A stretch of 64,000 nucleotides of DNA from Nigrospora sphaerica (lineage: Eukaryota; Ascomycota; Sordariomycetes; Amphisphaeriales; Apiosporaceae). A program made the position numbers and the translations under genes. The stretch lies in the NCBI GenBank assembly GCA_018287875.1, contig JAGVVL010000001.1, forward strand, positions 1,550,001 through 1,614,000, given 5' to 3'. The notes under the pieces were generated by a model, which saw nothing but the letters and a program-made list of their open reading frames with translations, was not told where the DNA came from and did not search any database. Below, piece after piece: positions 11,525 to 23,555 of this stretch. Numbering within the stretch: position 1 is the first letter of the stretch; each line of letters opens with the position of its first letter.

Positions 11525-13019
11525 AGAGGGGGCTATTTTTTTTCCATCGCCCCGAAGCTTTCTTGTTTCGGCCGGCGGGCCTTTGTGCTGCTGCTGCGCC
11601 GCTTGCTGCCGTGGCACGCGCGCACCCACACAAGGCGCCGCTTTCGGCCTCCGGTGTTTCGGCCGTCGCCGCCCCGCCCGCCCCTTGTTTGGACTCTGAT
11701 GTGTGTGTCCGCCTACGGCCTGCCGTCCTTGGCCCTCCTCCCACCAAAGGGACTGCTGGAAAGAGCGCTCTCCCGTCCCCACCCTTTCCAGACGACGGCA
11801 GGCCGGGTAAAAACTGACAAGATCCGGCCCGGCGGTGAAATCCGGAGATCGATAACGAGTCGGTCGGTTACTGGCTGGGGGGAGGGGAGGGGAAGGAAGA
11901 CGCCGGGGGACGGCCCGGCGTCGCGTCATTCGTGTCACGGGGTGGGCAACGACTGAATGATCCAGGGGGGCCTTGGTAACAAGCCTCTGCAACGGCGCAT
12001 CATCACTTGGCCCCTGGCTGGGCGAACCGCATAGAGAAGGCGATAGACGAGAATAAACCGCATGTACACCACCTTTGCCTTGCTGATGCGTACCGTGCTC
12101 GCACTCTTCAGCGCTCGTGGCCTGGGGCCGTCACCTGCTTCCGGGGAGCAGTGCTGCCTGTGAAGTACTAGGCATGCCGTTCGTCGACTTGACTCTCGAG
12201 GGGACGATGGGACAGGAGCCAGAATAAGATGCCGCTTATGTATGTACCTAAGTAATACCGGGTTGAGTTACCCCTCTAGTGCTCGTCGCCCTTTTGTACT
12301 CCGCGCGCCCGCCCATGTCTCTCGTACACACGCTTATACATGCAGTCCAGGCTTGATCCCAGCAGCCCTTCCATCCTCTTCAGGTGAGCAGCCCCGTACC
12401 GGTTGGCTCTCCCTCGGCCTCCCACCCCGGCTCGAATACCTGCAACGCCTCTTGTGTGCAGGTCTTGTTCCCCCTGCTATTACACGGACTACGGAACGTC
12501 ACCCGTTCCGTCGTTTTTCCCAAAGATGAAAAGAAAAACACTGTCCCGTGGGTTGCTTCCGCCAACAGCCCAGCCCGCTTTATCCGAAAAGCCAAACCAA
12601 AAAAGGAGGTATCCTGCTTTGTCGAGGTGCTCCGCCTTACCAGTGCCACGATCCCCCGTCCCAAGAAACGCAGCCGCCGTAATGCCAATGATGAAAAGGA
12701 GAAAAAAAGAAAACAAATCCCAGAGTGATGCTCATCCCCGTGGCCCAATGGTATCCGCGCGCGGGAAACAGGCTGTACCCCGCTACAAACGCAGACCTGC
12801 CTCCCAGGAGCAAGGTGAAAAATCTTCGTAGCGCATTACAAGGTTGATAGGTATATAGGCGCCATTCGCAATTGTGCATTGCGTAGTCGGGAAGCTGACA
12901 CGACGTACGATGAAAGCCCGTGCTTCGCAAGAATCACCGCGAAAGATATACTGTATATAGGAAGGGGGTTGGGAGGAGAGAAGGCGGGCAAGGGGGGGTT
13001 TGTAGACCCGGTACGCGTC
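11525..13019. other. Convergent 3' region of hcr1 and adenylate cyclase
   Basis: These 1.5 kb between two convergent genes should contain both 3' UTRs and polyadenylation sites. Frames on both strands are short and overlap each other without codon bias. TACCTAAGTAATACC at about 12246 is the kind of short AT-rich motif scattered through the spacers of this window. Nothing else was recognised. Confidence 0.55.
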
Positions 13020-16000
13020 TTAGGCCGCATCGATGCCCTCATCCTCGTCGTCGCTGAGGGGGCCGTACATGGCCTTGTACCTCGCGAGCTCCTTCAGCTG
13101 TTTTTCGAGTGATGTCAGAATCTCTGGCATCGGCGTGCGGAGATCCTCCAGCTTGCTGATGTGACCGCCCCCGACGGCTATGTGGCGGACCGAGAGGGTG
13201 GTGACACATGTCTGATTACGCGCGTTAGTAAGCCAAGCCCGAGTCATACACAGGTTCACCGCGAGAAAGACTTACCTCTATACGGCTCACTTGGTGTTCC
13301 ATAAAGTTAAAGAGGAACCGCTCCGTGACCTCACCGCCCCGCTGCTTCATCCGCTCAAGGAGTTCTGTCTCGGGCGGCTGCAGACCCTTGCCCGGGACCT
13401 CTTCGAGCATGCTGCAGAGCATCTCGAGGCGGAGGCTGACTTTCCATAAGGACCAAATCATTTCGGGCTCGAATCCGAGCTCCCCACTGCCGGGCTGTAG
13501 CGTGGCCGGTTTCGGCTCCTCCGGAGCACGAGCGTCCTGGTTGTGGAGATCAATGCGGCCGGCCAGGGCGTGCGGGTACAACGAGTAGATGTACTCTGGG
13601 TTCTCGAGGCCCTTCAGCTTCTTTTCACCCATCTCTTTGACTTCGAAGCCTTGCGAGCTCAAGGACCTCAGTTCCTTACGGATCTGCGCCGCAATGGCAT
13701 CGTCATCGAATGTATCCTCGGAGCTGGCCACGCCGTTGCGCTCGTTCTCCTGGTAGGTCTCGAGACACCGCTGGATTTCCGAGATGAAGTCGGCCGACAC
13801 AGTAATCTGGCCACCGTCGGCCACCGATGAGATGCGCGACGCCTTGTTGACCATGGGGCCGAAGTAGTCCATGCGGCGCGTGACCGGGTCTATCTCAGCG
13901 ACGGGCTCTCCATAGTGAATTCCCATCCTCACAGACAGACCCTTGAATATCAGGTTGTTCTCGTTGTCGTAGACTTCTTGGCACGAGATGGAGTTTAAGA
14001 TCTCAGACGGCCAGTTGACCTCGAGCAACTGCGTTTGGATCGAGAAGCACCACAGAAGAGCCGACGTCGCGGTTGGAAAGGACACCATGAACGCGTCGCC
14101 TTCTGTTTTGACCTCGTAACCGCCGATCCGGCGCAGCTGTCGGCGCATCACTTCGTTGTGCAGCTTAATGGCCGATCTCATGGCCGAAGGGTACATTTCC
14201 CAGAGGTTGGTTGAGTTCTTGATGTCAGTAAAGACAATCGACGGCTTTCCGGTCGGCGCTGGAACCTCGGCCTCTAGTCGGTGGAGGGTAGAATCCTGCA
14301 CCTCGCCCTTGGCTCGCTTGCCTCGCTTGGCAGGATACTGGAAGTCGTCGGGGATACCGGATGGGTAGAGTGACATGCTTTGGCCCCTGTGCAGACGTGC
14401 CGAACGTTCTTGCCGGCGTTTCAGGTCGGTGACGCTGATCATCATGATCATTATTTTTCCAGTCGAACCGTAGGCAATGGCTAGATCGCGTAGCTTTTGC
14501 GTGGCGCGCATTAGATCGCCTCGCTCCGATCGAGCCACGTCGACGACTAGCCCGGGCGTGAGATACTCCCATAGTTCCTTCGTCGCTATGAGTATCGTCT
14601 CGTCATGAGGCGTGATGTTCATTTTAGTGACGTGGGGAGCAGCTTGCACGGCTGGCATCAGGTCGACATAACCAAAAGCACGCGAAACCTCGAGAAGGTC
14701 GTTTAACCGACCCTGTCGAGACACCCAGCCGCCAGCGTCACGGATACGCTGGCGTTCACTGGGCTCCGCGGGATCGTGCTTGCGCGTCATGATCCTGTGT
14801 GAGCCATCCGACTGGATAACCATGGCTTGCGCGTCGCCAACGTTGGCCACGTAGAGCTCCTGGGCCTGCAGGTAAACAACTGTCGCTACACCACCCGAGT
14901 TCAAGTCCTCTTTACTCAAGACAAGAGGCGCCGACGAACCACGGTGAGTGGTCGCTGACCGCTCCTCGGTGTTTTGGTAGGCGATGGTAACGAGGTCCTT
15001 GTTCAAAGCTATGAAGGCTCTGCGTAGAGCGTCGACGGGCGTTTCTTTCTGCCTTGTCTTGAGAGCCTTGAGCTCCGTGGCAAAGATGTGACCGAAGTTC
15101 TCATGCAGGTATTTGGCGATTTTAGAGCCACCACTGCTGAGAGCCTGGCCGTCGAACAAGCCCAGGAGCGTTTCCGAGTCGGATGAGTTGAATCTCGGGA
15201 CCACGAGATCTATCGTAGACAGATGCTCGTTCCTGCCCATCGTGTCAGCCATGCCGTAAGGTAGGTGACCCGCCAAAGACCCCGAGGTTCGCACACGACG
15301 GTCCTCGCTCTGATCCGGAATGCTGGGCTGTGTCAGTGTGACGTCCATCAGGCCCAGGACGCGGAGGTTCTGCAAGCGACTGAAATCCGTGTACTGCTCG
15401 CGGTTCTGCATGGTGCCGGACCCAAACGTGCTCTGTTTGATCTCGAGGCGCTTGTTTCCCGACAGGTTCAAGTACCGCAGGTTGGGGTTCAGGTTCCAAT
15501 TCCAGTCGTACGGCACGTTGGAAATGTTGTACTTGAGGGAGTTGTTCCCGCAGTCCAATACCGCCAGCTTCTTGGCTCTCGAAATATCGGCTGGGAGGTT
15601 GGTAAACTTGTTGCCGTTGATGTGCAAAACCTGCAGCAGACAGTACTCCTCGAAGTCGTCTGCGGGTAGACTGGTCAGGTCGTTGCCCGAGAGGTAGAGC
15701 TCGACGAGCTGCGGCCAGCTCTTCATTGTTCGCTGAGGCATGTCACTGATGTCGTTGTAGGATAAGTTGAGAACGCGCAGCTCGGCCAACAGCGTGAGCT
15801 GGTCGAAGACCTCATCGTCGAGCTGGTTGTCTGCGAGATAGAGATTTCGTAACGAGCCCGCAAACGTGTTGGTCAGCCTCCCCGAAAGACCCGAGTCTTT
15901 CCGTGCATTCATGGCAGGGGCCACCGTCGTGCTGCTCGAAGCGGCGTTGGTGCTCCTTGATACCACTGACGTCTTGCGGCCTCCTTTTCCGTAGACGGAC

Positions 16001-19000
16001 ACCACTGAGCTCTTGCGGTCTGGCCCACCGGGAACGGGCGAAGGACCGACGCTAAGCAGTGTGCTCGATGCTTGGCTTGGGCGCCGCGAACCATCGGGCA
16101 TGAGCTCCTCCGTACTGGAAGTTGCCGAGAGCAGGCCGTTATTGATCGATTTCCCATTGATGGCGGAGGGCATCTGGGGCTCCCCCGGCGCCTGCGGTGC
16201 GCGCGAGGCGGGTTTGGGCAGAATTTCCAGGACGTTGGAGGATGCATTGAGAGTTTCCAGTTTGTTGGCCCACCACAGCTCGTTCGGGAGTTTCCTGATA
16301 TTGTTGCCTCTGATATTGAGCACCTTCAATTCAGTCAGACAGCCAATCTCGGGCGGGAGTTCGCCCACGGAATTGTTGGCAATGCTGAAGTACTCGAGCT
16401 TTCGGAGATTGCCGATTGTGTTTGGGAGGGAGACGAAGTAGTTTCGATCCAACACGAGCCTCTCCAGATTTGGCATGTTGTTAAATGAGCCATCAATGCT
16501 TGCCAGCTGTGCGTTGGACAGGTTGAGCATTTTCAAGGTCAAGGCGGGGCGAACAATCTCGAACTTGGTGATGGGGTTCGAGTTAAGCTTCAAGCTTCGG
16601 ATCCGTTCGAAGCTGCCGATGAACTGTGATATCATGTTGTGGTCGGCCGAGAGGATTTCCAGCTTTGGCAGCTCGGAGATGACGTCAATCGAAGAAAGGG
16701 TATTATACTTGATATCCAGCTCGCGGACATTTACCAGATTGCTTAGGGTTGAGGGCAACGCGTTCGTCAGTCTGTTGTTCGTTATCACAAACTTCTCCAA
16801 GTTTCTGAGCCGACCAATATCGTCCGGGAGGGATGCGATCGAATTGAAGCTGACATCAATATCAACCAGACTTTCAAGCTCGCAGAGGAACGGCGGGAAT
16901 TTGTCGAGGAAGTTTGACGACAGGTTGAGCGACCGCAGTGCCCTGAAACTATCAAAGTACTGGGGGAGACCGCTGAGTCGGTTGTTCGCCAGGTTCAACT
17001 TCAGCAGGCCGGTGAGGTTGTGGAGCTCAGCATGCTGCAAGTCCTCTAACCGATTGTTGGATACGTCGAGATAGGTCAGCCGACTGGCGCGTCCAATACT
17101 GATCGGGAGCTTGCGAGCTTCGTTGTTGGCGAACTTGATGTCTCTCAACTGAGGACAAGCCTGGATGAAGTCTCGGGGCAGGTCGAGAGACAGATTGCGC
17201 GACAAGTTCAGGGATATGATGTCGCCCGTTTTTGAATACAGGGTGATGGGGATGGTGATCAAGTTGCGGCCCGACAGGTCGACGTGATTGAATTTGGTGG
17301 TCCTGCCGAGTCCAAAGTCGTGGGGTACGCCGGTGAAGTCGCTGTCCCTGGCGGACAGGAAAAGAAAGCGACACAGGTAGCTGTTGTCTTCGCGACCGAT
17401 GTCTTCGAGCCGGTCCCTCTCTTCATAGCCGACTTGTTGGAGAAGCCTCTTCTGGATCAACAATGGGCGTTCGACCGCGGCAAGGACCCGAACCAAATCA
17501 TGCTTTTTCAGGACGATGTGATAGTTCTCGAGACCGTCTTGGACGTACGTCTTCTTAACGACGTGCGCCATGACTTCCGACACAGTCGAGTCCAAGGGCA
17601 ACTGGACAGTCGCGAAAGTACCGTCGGCACGGAAGACGCGGATGCAGTGCGGTGCCTTTTTCTCCTCGGGCCGGGGAAGCGAAACGGCGTGCTCGGCCTC
17701 GTCGGCATGCGCAGCCTGCTCGTAGGCATTCTTCCGGACAGCCCAGCTGTCGGGCGCATTCCACGCGCCGCCCCTCGACTGGTCGATTTCGGGTGGTCTT
17801 TCGGGCTCGTGAAGGAAGATCCCGGGGTCCATGGGGGTCAAGGGCGGCGGGTGCGCCAAGATACCTTCCATGTCACTCAGGTTGGTGTCGAGATGGAAGA
17901 CCTTGCCGGGATCGTTTCTGTCGGTCGGCCCGATGTATTCATCTTGGTCGTCGTAGGGTCGGTGCGGGCGCGCCTTCTTGGAGAAGGGGAACTTGTTGTT
18001 GAATGTGGCCTGGCGATTGGCATGGTAGGCAGGCCGCGTGCTCAGCGGCTCGGTTGGGTTGATGGGCGGCAGGGGTTTGTTGTTGCTGTTAGTGTACGTG
18101 CTGCTGCCACTGATGCTATTGTTGTGGCCGCTGCCGCCGTAGGGCGATTGCAGGAGCTGCGAGGTCTCATGCTGCGAGGAGCCCCCTGCAGAGACTAGGG
18201 AGCGCGTCGATTGGGGCAGTTCGCGCAGACGCGAGGGGGTCGTATCGTCCTTGTTCTTGTTTTTGTGGCCGCGGAAACGATCAAAAAGGCCGCGCTTACT
18301 CTGCGTGCTGCTCCCCCCCGGGGAAACTTGGCCGTCGGCGGACGTCATCCGGCTGTTCATGCTAGGGGTCGGGCTTTGGGCGCGCTGGCGGGACGACGAG
18401 GCTGAGCCGCCACGGTCCTTCATGGCGTAGGCCCCAGTGATAGAGTCTTCGCGGCTGACGACGGGCCTCAGCGAGTTCGAATCTTCATTGCTCTTGTTGT
18501 GGCGATGGTGGCCGGGAATGATCGAGTGGCCGGAACGAGACGAGGACGAGGTCTTGGGTGGGATCTGTCCTGCAGCACCATCGGCGTAACGCTCTCTGTC
18601 GGGTCCTGCGAGCATATCGCGAACGGGGGCTTCTCCGTACTTGGCGATGTCGTGGGCTTCCTGGTACAGGAAGGGAACTACATCACTCGAGGGCACGGGC
18701 GTCCGGGGCCGTGAAGAAGACGGCGACGCGTCTCTGGTATTGTCGGTAGCGTTGGAGTAGTTTCGTTCGCGGTGTGGGCGATTAAATGAGTAGGAGCGCT
18801 GGCCGTCCTTGGAAGAGGGGGCATAATTAGCAGGCAGGCTCGTCTCGGAGCCATCGCGACCGGGAAACTCCTCCCCAAAGAATCCCTGTAATTTCTTGAA
18901 TCCACCTCGGGCGCCGCTAGCCTTGGAGCCCTGGCTACTAGCAGTGGTGGTACTTGCTACCGACGGCCGTCGCTCGTCATTGTAGGAGGTTGCATCTGTG

Positions 19001-20518
19001 GCATCAAAACTGCCCGTCGATTGCTGGCCCGTTCTGCCCGTTGCCGTCGTCGTCGAAGAGCCTGCGGTGCCCGGCGCTCCCGGCGGGCGGAAGGCGGGCG
19101 ACAGTTGCGACGCCGTGGATAGGGCATCGCTCGAGTCGTTGTAGAACGTGGTCCCGAAGAAGCCCGAAGGCGTGTTGGCGGTGGCGGCGCCGTTACCCGT
19201 CATGGGCGTCCACGGCGTAATCTTATGGCTGCTATGGTTGGTTTGCGACAGGCTGCCGACCGGAGACGGGTCTTTGTGGCTCTGCGAGACCCGACCGCCC
19301 AACGGATCCAGGACAGCGAGGTCGCGCCGGTAGTTGACGAGATCGCTGCGGCGGCGGGTGTCGAAGAAGGAAGGGCTGGGGCTCGAAGAAGAGGGCGACA
19401 GGGTGCCACGCGTGCCCGTGGTGGAAGCGGGAGAGGTTTGCTGTAACTCTTCTTTCGGCGGCCTAGGCGCCAGTGAAGCCAACAGCTGTTAGTTTAGTGA
19501 AGCGCATGGGATGTAATGTATACAGTTGCGCGCGCACACAGACACAGACACACACAGCACACAGGCGCACGCGCGCGCACACACACACACGTAACCCGCG
19601 CGGCAGCAGCAGCAGCAATCATGGACACTATCCTCGGGCGCAAGTGTGCAGCCGGGAAACGGATGCCGTCTGTCTGCCTGGTGTGCCCCGTTCTGCCCAG
19701 TCTTGGCGGTACGGCGGCACGTCTGTACAAAGTATGTATGTCTGGCGTTCCGTTTTGGAACTACCTGGCCGCTGGTGGGCTAGGGAACGATAAGAAAGTC
19801 AATGGTATAACGATTTCCCCTGCTCTCGAATGGCCCGAATCATAGGGTTTTTGCTTTGCAATCGGGGACAGGTATCGAGGCTTGGAACGGGCTGAGCTAA
19901 GGTAGTTGGCTTGCGCCAACGCCAACCATGATGGCTCAAGCTTGCATGGGGAAGGGGGCAAGTAAGGAAAAAAAGAGGAGACAGGGAGTTGATACAAGTA
20001 ACATGCCCGGAAACCAGAAGACTGGAAACACACAAGCGTGCGTGCGCGCGTGCATACTCGCACACACACATCCTCTCGCAGCGCCGAGAGAGCAGGCGGG
20101 CGACCGATAGCCCACTGCCCCTCGGGGCATAACGACGGGGGGCTGTGCCAGACAGACGGTAACAAGCGGCCGACCGGCTATGGCAGGCAAAAGACAAGCG
20201 GGCGCGCGCGCGCACATACACACACACTCTCTCTCCCAGACAATACGGACAAAAAGCAACTGTCGCAAGAAGAGGGGGGGAGGCACGGGGGAAGAAAAGA
20301 CACAGGAAACAGACCGCGACCCACCTCGTCTTCCCGTTCTCGTTCATTCGCAACGGTTTCGGAGTGGCCTTTCTGGATGGTGGCGAGGAGATGGAGGCGG
20401 CGCGGGCGGGCGGCGTCTTCTTCTTCGCGTTGCTGGTCGGCTTCACCGTGACGTTCGACTGCCCGCTGCTGGAGCTTGCGAACGAGACGATTCTATCGTG
20501 ACTATCATCTCGCGTCAT
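13020..20518 (-). CDS. cr-1: Ras-associating adenylate cyclase (CR-1/CYR1/MAC1 family)
   Basis: Predicted exons 20325-20518, 13276-19462 and 13020-13211 give 2190 residues, normal for the family. It makes cAMP for protein kinase A at the plasma membrane. Domains in order: a disordered Ser/Pro/Thr-rich N-terminus (1-665), a Ras-association domain (about 668-760, from HCIRVFRADGTF), about 20 leucine-rich repeats (about 790-1405), a PP2C-like domain (about 1470-1740) and a class III cyclase domain (about 1800-1955) with metal-binding VFTDIKNST, EGDAFMVSF and MGIHYGEP. The C-terminal part ends acidic (LSDDEDEGIDAA). The 3' intron 13212-13275 has a TACTAAC branch site and phase 0. The first exon (MTRDDSHDRIVSFASSSSG) is inferred: its AG/GTGGGT donor joins in phase 2 to CCTAG at 19463, about 20 nt after a CTAAC branch site. 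The 862 bp intron is long for a fungus. An alternative is a separate start nearer 19480, but no ATG is available there. Confidence 0.95.
19530..19600. repeat. CA/CG alternating microsatellite in adenylate cyclase intron 1
   Basis: On the + strand the tract alternates C, A and G (GCGCGCACACAGACACAG, then CGCGCGCACACACACAC). Two similar alternating blocks lie at 20036-20070 and 20210-20238 in the same intron. Such purine-pyrimidine alternation is prone to slippage and to Z-form DNA. Confidence 0.8.
20036..20070. repeat. Second CA/CG alternating tract in the same intron
   Basis: GCGTGCGTGCGCGCGTGCAT is followed by CGCACACACACA. It lies within the 862 bp first intron predicted for the adenylate cyclase gene. 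Confidence 0.7.
20210..20238. repeat. Third alternating tract (CG then CA then CT) in the same intron
   Basis: GGCGCGCGCGCGCACATACA is followed by CACACACTCTCTCTC, close to the predicted donor of adenylate cyclase exon 1. Confidence 0.7.
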
Positions 20519-21092
20519 TGTCAAGTGCTCGTGGCGGACGGCCGCCCGTTAATTCTCACGCGGCTCCACTAGCAAGTGGACGCCATCAATCGTAGTCGGC
20601 GGAACAAGTCATCTCGCTCGAGCCCAGTGTCAGGACGTAGCAATTGGGGCCGCTTTGCCGGGGCGTGGCCGTGAGTATGCTTTCTTTGCTTGCGCGAGGT
20701 GCGTTCGATGGGTTCGGTCGTCGTGATAAGATTGAGCGGTTTATGGTTTTCTGTAGGCGGCCACGGCAAAGCAGAAGGAAAAAGGACTTCCAATCGCTTG
20801 CCATGCAATGCAGAGTGGGTTTAGGTCCAGTCGGCTTTGCTTTGTGTGTGCAAGCTGCTGTTCTTAGCCCGTCGGTACCTCGTTAGCTGCTGTGTAGTAA
20901 AACCATCTTGGGCTGGATGGATGCTTACCACTTTAGATGTAGGTACATCTTCACTTCCTATGATGCATGCACCTACGTTAGGTAAAGTACGTATATGCAA
21001 CGGCGACGCAGATCCGAAATGGATGGGACGGGGCCGCTGGGGGTATAAACTGCCCATTCATGAATCATCCACCAACCTCGCTCTTGTAACTC

Positions 21093-21119
21093 TCGAGAGA
21101 GAGAGAGAGAAAGAGAGAG
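21093..21119. repeat. GA dinucleotide tract running into GC/GT alternation
   Basis: CTCGAGAGAGAGAGAGAGA is followed by AAGAGAGAGCGCGCGTG and GTGTGTGCGCGAGAG, about 50 bases of simple sequence in all, roughly 600 bp upstream of the adenylate cyclase ATG. Confidence 0.75.
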
Positions 21120-21500
21120 CGCGCGTGCGTGTATGTGTGTGCGCGAGAGCGTGAAAGAGGTACAAACTTCTTAGTTTTTCAAACAGCCTACCCAAGGTAG
21201 TTCGACTTCCGCGTTACTGTGTGTCAATGAGGTAGCAGACCGGGTGTATATTCCCATGAACTCCATCTATCCAAGTAGGTGGTACCTCCGGTTTACACCC
21301 GCCGATTTGATGGTTGTGTGTCTGCGTATCTGCAGAGGAATGGATACCCCCTTCGAGCCTCTTGCATGAGATCCAGCCCGTAAGCAGGTACATGCAGTAC
21401 GACTACCTCTTCTTACCACTAGGTTCCCATGGATACGTCTTACTAGTCACTAGTTTGCGTACGGGGATCGTCTACCTGCCTCTCCCATACCGTCCAGGAC

Positions 21501-21557
21501 GTGCAGAACGGGCAGAACGGGCAGAACGGGCAGAACGGGCAGAACGGGCAGAACGGG
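21501..21557. repeat. 9-bp tandem array, unit GGGCAGAAC, about six copies
   Basis: The first copy (21501-21509) differs at one base (GTGCAGAAC). Five identical copies follow, then a partial one. It lies in the adenylate cyclase upstream spacer outside any credible coding frame. Copy number is likely to vary between strains. Confidence 0.9.
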
Positions 21558-22551
21558 CACCACCATGAGATGGGATCCATTGTCTCCCTGTCTCCGTACT
21601 GGAAGCACACTAGCCCGACTGCAAGGCAATCTCTCATCGGGGGGGAGGGATATCGTATACCTCGTACAGAAAGTAGTTGTGTGTTTGTTACGGACCAGGT
21701 CAGCCAGCCTGGACAAAATACAGGGTAGGATGTTTGCCTCTTTTTCCCCATCCGTACGCACATCACACATATGGAGCATCCATGTTTGCCATAAGCCACC
21801 TACCTCCTCTTGCCTACTTCTCGGACACGAGTATGTATGGGATGTGTGGACTTACGAGTACATGCACGTACAGCAGGCTTTGCTTACTAGAGCTAATCCC
21901 CGGACATTGCCAGCCATGCGCAAAGGAGCGCAAAGTACCCAAATTGCGGCGTTGCATCGTCCACTCAGCGTGTCTTATTCATAGTCTGACGCGCTTTGCT
22001 TTTGCCGCCGCGAAAAGGCGCACGCCTCGCGCGCCCGGCTGATTCTGCCGCTCGATACGGAGTTCCAGTCGGACAATGGATCCCGTCGGCGTACTCCCTT
22101 CATTGGAGGAGGGGGGACTCCCGGCCGGGGCGAGCGCCGCTAATTGGCGCTGTCTCGCGAGTGTGACACCGAGGCCGTGGTTGCTTCAAGGGGACGAGGG
22201 TCTGGATCTGGGGACGGAGCTCATCCATCCCTCCTAAGACAAGTACTTGGGTATTTTCCACACCTGCTTTACGCACCTTAGGTAAGTGGCTGCGTGATGG
22301 GAGGTGAGTGGTGACTGAACATGGCGTCGCCGGCAGGTAGGTATTCTACCCCCTTCTCCCGTCTCTCCCAGTCGATCCGGGAAGCGTGCAAGGAAGACCC
22401 GGGAAAGTTCGGCTTCTTCCTTTGGAAAAAGCACATGGCGACAAAGTGAAACTCACTTGCCAGTTGGAAAGCTTGCGCTGGCCGTCTCCCGTCTCAAGGC
22501 CGATGTGCGCGATACCATGTGCCACCTCTAGCTCTGCGGTTCACAGGAACA

Positions 22552-22678
22552 ATCCAGGCTCGCCAGGTGCTGAATCCAAGTACGGGACCTGTAGTGAGAG
22601 GGCCAAGGTTCCGCTAACCGATACGAGGGCTGTCGCTTTTCGTCACGGCTACGGGGATGTACCATCCAGGCTCGCCAG
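22552..22678. repeat. 15-bp direct repeat flanking 97 bp
   Basis: The sequence ATCCAGGCTCGCCAG occurs at 22552-22566 and again at 22664-22678 in the same orientation. No terminal inverted repeats or coding frame mark the 97 bp in between, so a small mobile element is possible but unsupported. Confidence 0.7.
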
Positions 22679-23271
22679 AACTCGCAGACTCCCAAGGCAT
22701 TGCTTGAGCGCCACATGGTTCTCGTCGCCCGTTGCGCCGGCCACCACCTTCTGACAGGCTGGGGGGGTTGTTGCTTGGTTTTCGACGCACACGTGTGTGA
22801 TCTGGTGGACGGACGCCTCCCAACCAACTTGGCGCCGCGAGTCTTGCAATTACATCTGGACGATCCGAGCATGGGCCGACTGGTGTCCTGGCCCTCCCAG
22901 GTCCGCTGCCCGTCTGCCCGTCTTGACTCCCGCCTCCGGCATGGAAGACCCTTGGGGACCTGCAAGTCAGTTCCTGTGGTTCGGCCTGTTTTCTTCCGCG
23001 GGAAAGAGCAAAGCAGAGCAGAGCGCACCGACGGGGGGCCCGCTACCCATCCTTGCCACCCCACGAAAGCCCAACAGGATCGAGCCGGTGGGTGAGGCGT
23101 CGCCATCCCGTTCGGTGTGCAGCTCGAGCCCCTGCTGGCCAACGGGTGTCGCCGAGTCGCCGAGGGTGCGCAGACGCGGCAGCCTCCGTCACCGGGAGAG
23201 GAGGGTAGCGTCGCCGCTTGCCTTCGCGGGCGCCCACCCCCAATCGACGCCTACTAGGCTACGAGTAAAGC

Positions 23272-23359
23272 AGGGTCATAGGGTCACAGGGTCACAGAGT
23301 CACAGGGTCACAGGGTCACAGGGTCACAGGGTCACAGGGTCACAGGGTCACAGGGCCAC
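23272..23359. repeat. 8-bp tandem array, unit AGGGTCAC, eleven copies
   Basis: Eleven head-to-tail units fill 88 bases exactly. Units 1, 4 and 11 each carry one substitution (AGGGTCAT, AGAGTCAC, AGGGCCAC), and the rest are identical. The array lies in a non-coding spacer. The 8-bp period is not a multiple of three, which argues against a coding role. Confidence 0.95.
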
Positions 23360-23513
23360 ATGGGACGGTGCCCTCCAGCGACCAATACTGACAACGTTCG
23401 CGCTGGCGCCGCAATCCCGCCTCGGGGGGAGGACGGGCCCATGGCCACTGGTGCTTGGTGCCATGCACCTTCGACCCTGGACGCGCGCAGCGCCCCGCGG
23501 CGTCGAGAGGGAG

Positions 23514-23555
23514 AGGGAGAGAGAGAGGGAGAGGGAGAGGGAAAGAGAAAGGCGA
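23514..23555. repeat. GA-rich GAGAGG tract
   Basis: About 40 bases of imperfect GAGAGG and GAGA units, 155 bp from the AGGGTCAC array. Simple-sequence slippage product in non-coding DNA. Confidence 0.75.

Noticed and set aside
10595..11992. 465-codon open frame on the minus strand across hcr1
   Set aside because: It is the antisense of the GC-biased hcr1 exon and its flank. Its translation is Leu/Gly/Ala/Arg low complexity, while the sense strand gives a clear eIF3j.
22528..23142. 204-codon minus-strand frame in the cyclase upstream spacer
   Set aside because: Ser/Arg/Trp-rich translation without domain or third-position bias, overlapping frames on the other strand of similar length.
23272..23359. 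CRISPR-like array
   Set aside because: The units are contiguous 8-mers without spacers, and CRISPR arrays are not expected in a fungal nuclear genome; it is a minisatellite.
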